Below are positions 56,074-64,000 of a stretch of DNA of 64,000 nucleotides, one piece after another (position 1 is the first letter of the stretch; every line of letters begins with the position of its first letter). A program made the position numbers and the translations under genes. The notes beneath the pieces were generated by a model, which saw only the letters and a list, made by a program, of their open reading frames with translations, was not told the origin of the DNA and ran no database searches. This DNA comes from Corbicula japonica (lineage: Eukaryota > Mollusca > Bivalvia > Venerida > Cyrenidae). The stretch lies in the NCBI GenBank assembly GCA_038501625.1, contig JAZAYU010000005.1, forward strand, positions 10,627,484 to 10,691,483. The letters run 5' to 3'.

Positions 56074-57295
56074 CGTAACGTAATTGACTAAAATCGCGAT
56101 CTGCTCGTGAATTTGGACATAAATTACAGTCCGTGCCTTCGTCTGAATAAATCGGGTCATTTCCTGATTACACATTTGCAGTCAACTAAATTAGACAAGA
56201 CCATCACATTGCTTACAATGTGTGTCCAATGAGAATATTTAATAATTTCTTTCAAAGTTTCTGAAACTGATATATGCATCAATATCTCAAAATAAATTCT
56301 TTGAAATTCCAGTATTTGATTTTTGTGGGTCTAAAGACCCAGTAGATCTATACTTCGGTTTGTAGAGGTCCCAGCTTCTGCAAGTCTGCCTCAATGATGT
56401 TATTTTTTAATTAACAAGTTAAATATAGCAGATTGTCATTTTTGATTAAAAAAAACTAAGGTAGGTTATAATGACTAAAATGTGCTCGAGCAAACACGTG
56501 CTAAAGAATATTGTTGTGGAAAAGTGTAAAACTTTGGGATTGATTTTGATGAAATTTTAATGTGAAATTCAGTGTTATCGATATAATATTATATTACAGT
56601 ATTATATGTTTGCGTCTATAGATGTAGAAATAGTTCTAATAATGAAACAAATACAGTGACAGTAAGGGTAAGTAAACACTGAACGGAGAATACTCCAAAC
56701 TCCAACGCAGTTATTTTCTATTGAGAATATGTGTGCACATGAGGAAGTTTAATATAATTATTTAAAGCTATGTAAATATGAATAGTTTTAAAAACAACTA
56801 GAAGTTTTAAAGATGATGGATAAAAAACCAACCAAAACAATAAGTAGCAACAATGTATGATGAAAAGTAAATGTGAATTGAAATTGTGTATCTTTTTAAT
56901 ATTTATTATAGAATTAATATGTAAGGGCTGTGAGTTGTCTGATTTTACAGTCGCTCAAAGATTATGTACGCCCTGAAATGAATTATAGAAAGTAAATTAC
57001 GAAAAGTCAGATATACTTCTGAAATGTCGGCGGACATTTCAATAGGTACAAATATGGTGTCTGTTTTCGTTGATTGTTAATCATGACGTAGGTAAATTAT
57101 GTTAAAATTTCAATTATAACATCATCACTTTGATGTAGTGTGTCGTTAAAATAAGGTGAAATCAGGCGCACAAGTTCTATTTACAATAAAATGTTTAAGA
57201 AATTCCTTGCTCTACTAAACATAAATTAACTTGATTATATTTAAATACTCTTTAACGCGTTTGATTGTAATACAGTAATTGTATCGCTTTTCAAA
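56074..57295. other. Region 3' of HSPA12 copy 2
   Basis: AT-rich with no open frames of note and no repeat recognised. It should include the HSPA12 copy 2 3' UTR; a minus-strand AATAAA is at 56902-56907. Confidence 0.4.
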
Positions 57296-58805
57296 TCATT
57301 CCAACATCTTTAACTTTGCATGATAGGGCCTATTGCTTTCTTTGTCTTGAGCTTTAATATGTAATTCAGTATCTCCGAAGATGTATTCGACCTCGATCTC
57401 ATGAATTTTACCATCTGGATTGGGTATATCCACAGTGAGTTGTCCTACGAACTTGCATGATTCGTCGTCTGTATACATCGGATTATCTTTTGTCGAAACG
57501 AACACGGAAAAATCACAAGCTTTCCCGTTTGGATCGGTTGTCAGATATTCTACTTTTACTGGACGGCCTACTTGAACCTCTTCTCCTATTTGAATAAACT
57601 TGGAGAAGACATCTTTGCATCTTTGGACCCCAGACACTGTGATTAATTTGTCAGGGTTATGTTTGTCATGATCAAATTCTGGGTTTATTCTGACTCCGTA
57701 AGAGAAGCGAAGTATTCTGGATGTGATGTTGCCCGGTTGCCGTCCATAAACGACTGCCCCTTGAACGACAGATATGCCAGCATCATTTGGAATCAGCACT
57801 TTTCTCCCGTTCTTCTCGTGGAACTCTGCCTTTATCACGTCCTGAACGTAAGCGGACTCGGAGAAACCACCGACCATCAGAATGAGGGAAACCTTCTTGC
57901 CGGCTGGCGTTTTATCAAAGATATCCTTCATATGGTTGACAATCTTGTCAGTAGCCTTCTTAAATAGTCCTTGCATCAAAGACGCATCGAACTTGGCTTT
58001 GTCTCCGACGAATGTAATCTGCTTGTCCTTCTTTGCAATCTTGACCAATGTCTTGAAGTCCTTATTTACCACCTTTTCACAAGTCTCGCTCAACGTAACG
58101 GGAATCTTCATCTTTACTTCATCTTTTGTTGAAAGGCTAACATTGCGCTTGACCGACTCGAATTCTCTCATCATGTCTAGGTAGTCGTATCTCTGCTCTC
58201 TCTTAAAAGTAGCCATAACTGGTCCGCCGATAATACTGCTGATAAGGGCGATAAATGCTCCATCTACCGCAGTGCCTCCCCATGGACCACCACTTGCTCT
58301 GTGTATCTCCTTCAACTTTCCATTAGCGATTTTCTCATGCACTGTCATATCAGCAGTACCTCCTGAAAGTGAACATTTTATGATATAAGTTGGGTGAGCC
58401 AAGACATTACATCGATTTTTGTATATTCGTATTTAATTATAATATTCATACCAATTTGATCTGTTATAGATGTCCCATTTTAGTCACTTCGTCGGAAAGA
58501 CTCGGTCAGAACGAGTTTAGTATTTCAATTTTTGTTCCTTGGTTATAAATTTGTCATATTGTGTCCGGTGAAATATAATATATAAAGGACTTCAAATGCG
58601 CTAAGCAATTTAGGTACAATAAAATAAACTCTAACCTCCGAGGTCGACAATCATGTAAGCTGTTCCTGGCTTGGCATCAGAAAACCCGGTTTGGCCACCT
58701 ACTTTGAACTTTTCAACTGGAAGATACTGACAGAATAAAGATGCCGCCTCGGGCTCCAAGGCAATCGTCAAATGGTCTGTCGGAATACCGGCCTGAAGAT
58801 AAACA

Positions 58806-58865
<60 letters not shown>

Positions 58866-59458
58866 TACTTTTGTATACAGAAGATGTGTTTCTAGTTTAT
58901 GAAGGTTTATGGGGAAATCTTTTCTTAAAAGAACCTAGAAGCTCGATTTGTTTCTTTTATCCCTGTCATTGTGTTCTTGCTGATTTTACTCCAGGAGCTC
59001 TGGTCTCGGTAAGGTCATTGAGTACCCGCCCTTTGGCTTTTATATGTATGTGTGCTTTTGCATGCAACATTGTTGAGCCAATAAAAAGTGGGTTGGAGTT
59101 GTTTCACCAAGACAACTTGTACTTGTTTTGTGATATGAGAACCTGTTGGGGCAAGTGTGAGGTTGGTGCACCCTAAAACCTGGTTTAACACCCCCCCCCC
59201 CCCCCCCAGTGGCAATTTGATTTTCCACTGACCGTTCCAAGGCGGTAACCCCTCGGGTTCTCATTTTTGTTAATTGTTAGTGGTGTCTCGTTTGAAACTG
59301 ATCATTTTATTAACCATGCTCTCTCCCTCTCTTCTTCTTGACTGTGTGGGGAGGCTGTTTTTTCTGAATGTGGCGATTCCTGATATGCATATTTCACCTT
59401 TTTCTAATAAAAGTAAAAAGATGTCACATGCACATCAGGAATAACCTCATTTAACACA

Positions 59459-59516
<58 letters not shown>

Positions 59517-61614
59517 GCCTTTTCACACAGTCAAAAAGCCAGAGAGAAAAAGAAAGAATGTGTTTATAAATCAATTCGAAATAAGACACTACAACCAATT
59601 TACGAAAAAGAGAACCTGAGGCTTTACCGCCTTAGAACGGTCAGTGACAAAACAACTAAACTAGGTTCCAAAGTGCACCAACCTCACACTTGCCCCAACA
59701 GGTTCTCATAAACAAACAATTACAAGTTGTTTTGGTAAATTAACCCTAGAGTAAGGTTTGTTAACTCGTTGCTTTACTCTAGTTTTGACTTCCAAGGATT
59801 AAAACATAGGTCGGTTTTGGTTATATTTTTTCTTTCTTTATGTCAGTCATTCTCATTCTTATCTAAAATCCATTATTACGAGTGTCTTATTGGTCTGCCC
59901 TTCGGACTTCACACACTTTTAACAACCCTTTTGTTTTCCATACCCAATGAAAACCATTAAATATCGATTTAATCTTTAAATACTACTAAAATAAACTGAA
60001 ATGAGGCTTTTCACAGGAAACGTGTCTTCGAAAGGTTGTCATCAGTCCTTGACGTATTTCAGCTGAACTGGACTGGAGGTTATAAAGCTGAGATTGGAAA
60101 CCAGTCTCAAATCTCAAGCATCTGATTGGCTGAAATGGCGACTGGTCGCCATTTCAGCCAATCAGATGCTTGAGATTTGAGACTGGTTTCCATGCTCAGT
60201 TTTATAACCTTGGGCACAGGAAACATTGCTTATTATGCATTTCGCTTTAGAAATAACACAGTAATGTCATCACGTGTATCAATTATTACTAAAGAAATTG
60301 TTATACTTCAAGCATGCGATAAAAAAGATTATTGTAAATCTTTTTTAGTTATTTTTATAATTAAAATGTCAAAGACATACATGTATATCAACGAAGACAC
60401 ATGTTCCCGTGACGTACCCCAAATGAAAAAAAGTTATACTTGTTCAGCAGCCTCTCTCATAAAACCTTTAGCAGTATCGTCCCAGATTGCAGGAACGGTC
60501 AGAACCCACTTAATCTCATGTGGACGGACATGAAAATCTTTATTTCCTAGCAAATCTTCAAGATGTTGTTTCAAACACTGAATTGATTTACTGAAAACTG
60601 TCAACGCTTGGAGTTCTTTGCCCGTCTCATCTGGTAACATCGTTGTCTTTTTTAAACCCTGCAAAATGTTAGGTTATACACTCTATAGAATGATTGTTGT
60701 CTTTCTTTAAACCTTTGAAGTTTGTGAAAAGAGAAGTTAAGATTTTCTCTTAAATTATTAGTGTTCTACAATTTTCGAAAAATTGCAAGTGTCACTTGAC
60801 CGCGAATTGACAAAATCTCGTTTGTCACAGAAAAGCGTTTTCGGGTATTGTTCGTTTGTCAATTATTTTCTAGGAAAACCGTTAAATCGTTATATCACTA
60901 ACACAGTTTCAGGCTCTATGAAAGAAAATGTCCATGATGTGTGATAGGACAATGAACTTTGAAACTACTGAAATAAAGAATTAGCGACTTTAAAGGTTCA
61001 AATGTATATAGTACTTAAAAAATGACCTTTAATTTTATTAGAGTCACCCGGTATTCAACGTCGGTACATCAATCTGGCCTCAAAAAATATCATTCAATAC
61101 CTATTAACGAAATTCATGACGATATAAAACCGAATATAATGCAAAAATATTCACGCCTTTCTTGCCTGTGAAAATCGTCTCATGGCGTCTACGAGCCGTT
61201 TGGCAAACTTTTACAAAAACAATCTCGCAATGGAAGTATTGTTTTACATTTATTTGCAATTGCTCATTTTGTTAGTATTAATATCTAAAATGTTCTTACT
61301 TTGGTATCATGGAGACTCATCTTAAATCTGCGGAAGAAATACCAGTGTTTGTTATCGCCATCCATGCAAAGATCTGCATACTTTTCTTCCGCCATGAATC
61401 CAAACGAGTCGATATCCTGGTTGGAGTCAAGCAACAGGCATGTCGGGGTCTTCAAGGACGTCAGCTTAGTTGGTCCATCATTCCACGACTGTGGGCATGA
61501 TATCTTCTTGGTTGGGTCATTTGGATCATACTCACTGGTAAGTTGGAAGGCATAGCCGGAATATGTAGTGCCGAAATCAATGGCGGCGATAAGCAAATAG
61601 CCGTCCGTTGCCAT
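57296..61614 (-). CDS. HSPA12-like HSP70 family protein, copy 2 (4 exons)
   Basis: Paralogue of the gene at 37750-41331. Exons: 61300-61614, 60440-60658, 58636-58792, 57296-58362; 585 residues. Lengths of exons 1-3 (315, 219, 157 nt) and all intron phases equal those of copy 1; exon 4 is 3 nt longer. Motifs are AAIDFGTTYSGYAFQ, WVLTVPAIWDDTAKGFMREA, LEPEAASLFCQYLP, DLGGGTADMTVHEK and LILMVGGFSES, so the ATP site looks intact. The two proteins are close through the ATPase core but differ strongly after the RILRF motif, where copy 2 has RINPEFDHDKHNPDK. Both end with FGDTELH..A..K and LKMLE. Intron 2 (58793-60439) is swollen by an ATT microsatellite, a head-to-head pair of dispersed repeats, a CA/CG microsatellite and a perfect fold-back MITE. 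Confidence 0.9.
58806..58865. repeat. (ATT)n microsatellite beside the exon 3 acceptor of HSPA12 copy 2
   Basis: About 20 trinucleotide repeats, read as (AAT)n on the coding strand, end about 13 bp before the exon 3 splice acceptor (exon starts 58792). Confidence 0.97.
58885..59760. mobile_element. Head-to-head pair of dispersed repeats in HSPA12 copy 2 intron 2
   Basis: A reverse copy (58885-59405: GGTCTCGGTAAGGTCATTG, GCATGCAACATTGTTGAGCC, GTGAGGTTGGTGCACCC, CCTGATATGCATATTTCACC) meets a forward copy (59405-59760: CACATCAGGAATAACC, GCACCAACCTCACACTTGCC). Their starts face each other at about 59405, so transcripts could fold back. A 17-base C run (59191-59207) interrupts the first. Confidence 0.75.
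59454..59516 (+). repeat. Compound (ACGC)n(AC)n microsatellite
   Basis: About seven ACGC tetranucleotides followed by about 13 AC dinucleotides, inside the forward dispersed-repeat copy. Confidence 0.95.
60071..60218. mobile_element. Fold-back MITE in HSPA12 copy 2 intron 2, perfect palindrome core
   Basis: Arms starting GGAAACCAGTCTCAAATCTC are perfect inverted repeats for about 47 bp, with 2 bp between them (GGCGACTGGTCGCC centre). The outer parts (GGTTATAAAGCTGAG and CTCAGTTTTATAACC) pair with few mismatches. It is the best-preserved copy with 5187-5329. Confidence 0.85.
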
Positions 61615-62744
61615 GGTTATTCAGAATCAAGTTTCAATGTAGTAGTCTGAAATTTTTAATTAAAATAATACAATGTTTGAAGGAACAGAAATTAAGTTGT
61701 CGCATGCTTGTAAATCATTTTTCGCAATATATTTTTTTATATTTTTACACACACTAAACTTTAAAACATCGATGCAGATTAAATACATTTATATAATAGG
61801 TATTTTTTCCTGAAACGTTTTCTTGACATATTAACATAACAATACATGCAAATGTTTCAGTGCTAGAAAATAGTTTGAAAAAATATATCTATGTTGTCAA
61901 AATATAAACGAAGCTTTATTATCTAGTCCGACCAGAAGGAAAACCCGCCATAGAACTAGATCTAGTTTTAGCTGTGGGAGCCCATTGTGCAATTAATAAG
62001 CTGTTTAATGTGTAACCACATTTTTCCACTTTGCAAAAGTATCACATTCCAAATTGAAATATCATAATATTTAAGGTTCATCTTTAACGTTCTGCAAACA
62101 TACTCCTTGGGTGGGGAAATGCAAAAACAAAAGAGTAGATTTTCTTAGAAAGAAAAATATTTTCCAAATAAAAATTAGACCATACCATTGCAAACACTAT
62201 TCTGAATAATATATTGCATATATTATGAATAGCACACAACTCAAAAGAAACACAAATGAATTTTACAGGTAAAAGCATTTGCATCCATTCGCAATACTGA
62301 AAAATCATATAAGCAAAGGTAACGTGTGCAAAAGCTGATCAATATATCTAACTATAATATGTTGTTGAGATAAAACTGAAAGGAAAAGCTAACTCCAATA
62401 AATTCGAGAAAGACATTGAAAGAGAAAAATAAAGTGTCCTGTTGCTGTATTTCAGTTTAAATGCTCAAGTTATTTGAAAATGTTCTATTTACATAGAACA
62501 GATACTCACAAGCAGGAAATAACATTTGCACAGACACTCTGTTTGAAACGTCTAGAACAACGATACAGATATCGCGTACGTATTTTGTGGTTATCAAAAA
62601 GAATGTCAGGAATTTTAATTAGTACAGCAAAATGTTTTGACCTTCAAACCGAAAGTAGACAGGAGGGGAGTCTTTCCCGAATTTCTTGAAATCGTACATT
62701 ATTTTACTGCCAAAACTTATTGTAGATCAGCATATACTTATTTC
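61615..62744. other. Upstream region of HSPA12 copy 2
   Basis: Presumed promoter and flank. No TATA box at a credible distance and no clear tandem GAA/TTC heat-shock element was found by eye. No other gene was seen. Confidence 0.35.
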
Positions 62745-62754
62745 AGGTATGAAA

Positions 62755-63280
62755 AGGTGAAATATGCATATCAGGAATCGCCACATTCAGAAAAACAGCC
62801 TCCCCACACAGTCAAGAAGAAGAGAGAGGGAGAGAGCATGGTTAATAAAATGATCAGTTTCAAAAAAGACACCACTAACAATAAACAAAAATGAGAACCC
62901 GAGGGGTTACCGCTTAGGAACGGTCAGTGGAAAATCAAATTGCCACTGGGGGTTTAAACCAGGTTCTAGGGTGCACCAACCTCACACTTGCCCCAACAGG
63001 TTTTCATATCACAAAACAAGTACAAGTTGTTTTGGTGAAAAAACTCCAACCCATTTATCGGCTTAACAATGTTGCATGCAAAAGCACACAAACATATAAA
63101 ACATAAGAAGCTAAGAGCATTGCAAAGCCGAAGGGGCGGGTACTCAATGATCTTATAGAGACCAGAGCTCCTGGAGTAAAATCAGCAAGAACACGGTGAC
63201 AGGGATAAAACAAACAAATTGAGTTTCTAGGTTCTTTTAAGAAAAGATTTCCCCATAAACCTTCATGAACTCTTAAACCC
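62755..63280 (+). mobile_element. Dispersed repeat, long copy
   Basis: One of the most complete copies: GGTGAAATATGCATATCAGG, CCTCCCCACACAGTCAAGAA, GAGGGGTTACCGCTTAGG, GGTGCACCAACCTCACACTT, GTTGCATGCAAAAGCACAC, GGTACTCAATGATCTTATAG and CCATAAACCTTCATGAACTC. No coding capacity was recognised. Confidence 0.8.
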
Positions 63281-64000
63281 CTGCCACCGTCGTGCAACCA
63301 AAGAGGTAAGCATAACGATCAACTGTAGAAGGGTTAATCACCAGGCCTGCAGAGCGCTGTAAAATGTCATGTTGGTAACCTTTCTTTTTAAATTTACAGA
63401 TGGTTTTTACGAATAACCGGGAGAAATTAACACTTCATTTTATCTTCTTAAGTTTATAAATTAAATCTCCATAAAAAACTGGCTGTGAAATACCTTGTTG
63501 CAAAAGATATTTTAAACTTCACCAGGTTTTCCTTAATTTGTGATACCGATAACCTTGTTTTAAAAGTTTTTCTGTAATGCAAAGATTACGTTCATTGAAA
63601 TCATTTACATTGTTGCAAGCTCTTGAAAAGCGAACAAGCTGTGAGATAGATATAAATCCCATAAGATGTTGCCCGGGGAAAATCACCGTCTAAAAACGGA
63701 AAATTTACTATATTAAAATTAAAATCATCTCACTTATCATAAATTTTAGTAGTGACACAACCATTTTCAATGGACATTTTCAATGGACAGATTTAGATCG
63801 AGAAAGTTTGCTTGCTTTTCTGAAGTGTTCGCTTTATTAAGTTGTAGTTCTTTAGGATAAATCTTATCTTATGAGTTGTTTTTGGTATTTCTCCATGAGT
63901 TCTCATGCAAACTGGCTTTTGTGTAAGTATGTGCTTGATATATTTAGAACATGAATTAGACTGGAACTGAGCGTGCAAATATTATAACATCCTTAGGCAA
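63281..64000. other. Intergenic, no gene seen
   Basis: AT-rich end of the window. GCAGAGCGCTGTAAAATG near 63351 is the inverse of a stretch after the repeat copy at 31.4 kb, so another repeat boundary may be present. Confidence 0.35.

Noticed and set aside
59015..59264. Minus-strand frames with poly-Gly runs
   Set aside because: They read through the C homopolymer and the dispersed repeat; the same peptide scraps recur in other repeat copies.

Overview
The window looks like nuclear DNA from a bivalve mollusc. It is AT-rich, and its genes have short exons with GT-AG introns. It is crowded with non-coding repeats of types I associate with bivalves: pearl-like elements with tandem cores and a GGAC/ACGG microsatellite, fold-back MITEs and minisatellites. 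The gene content also fits a bivalve: a secreted tyrosinase and duplicated HSPA12-type HSP70s. The species is not identifiable by eye.

Five intact protein-coding genes can be supported. (1) CENP-N, minus strand, 17385-24915: eight exons reconstructed in frame, 453 codons, with an unusual Gln/Asn/Ser heptapeptide-repeat tail. (2) A secreted tyrosinase, plus strand, 29872-36394: seven exons, 616 codons, all six copper-ligand histidines present. (3) and (4) Two HSPA12-like HSP70 paralogues, minus strand, 37750-41331 and 57296-61614: four exons each, with identical intron positions and phases (584 and 585 codons). (5) A single-exon class A GPCR, minus strand, 51754-52773 (339 codons), between the two HSPA12 genes. 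A truncated copy of the first part of the last HSPA12 exon lies on the opposite strand at 54931-55032.

Layout. 1-17 kb: no recognisable gene; pearl-like elements (3.1-4.4, 6.6-6.9, 7.4-7.6 kb), fold-back MITEs, a 49-bp minisatellite (9.85-10.49 kb), an X-box-like site (10.91 kb) and clustered 'gatccagatcag' MITEs (15.4-16.7 kb). 17-25 kb: CENP-N, its introns packed with the same MITEs. 25-29 kb: a 2.1-kb pearl-like element with two different tandem cores. 29-36.5 kb: tyrosinase. 37.7-41.3 kb: HSPA12 copy 1. 42-46 kb: a 0.7-kb palindrome-rich MITE and a pearl-like element with a 156-bp core. 47.07-51.29 kb: a 4.2-kb fold-back element whose long inverted arms are minisatellite arrays and which has an apparent 11-bp target-site duplication. 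51.5-54.4 kb: MITEs and the GPCR. 54.9-56.1 kb: the HSPA12 fragment and a duplicated segment. 57.3-61.6 kb: HSPA12 copy 2. 62-64 kb: dispersed repeat.

The genes are not an operon and have no shared pathway; only the HSPA12 pair is related by duplication. The least expected structures are the 4.2-kb fold-back element, the tandemly repeated exon-end/splice-donor segment in CENP-N intron 5, and the 86-bp stretch of complete identity between the otherwise diverged HSPA12 paralogues.
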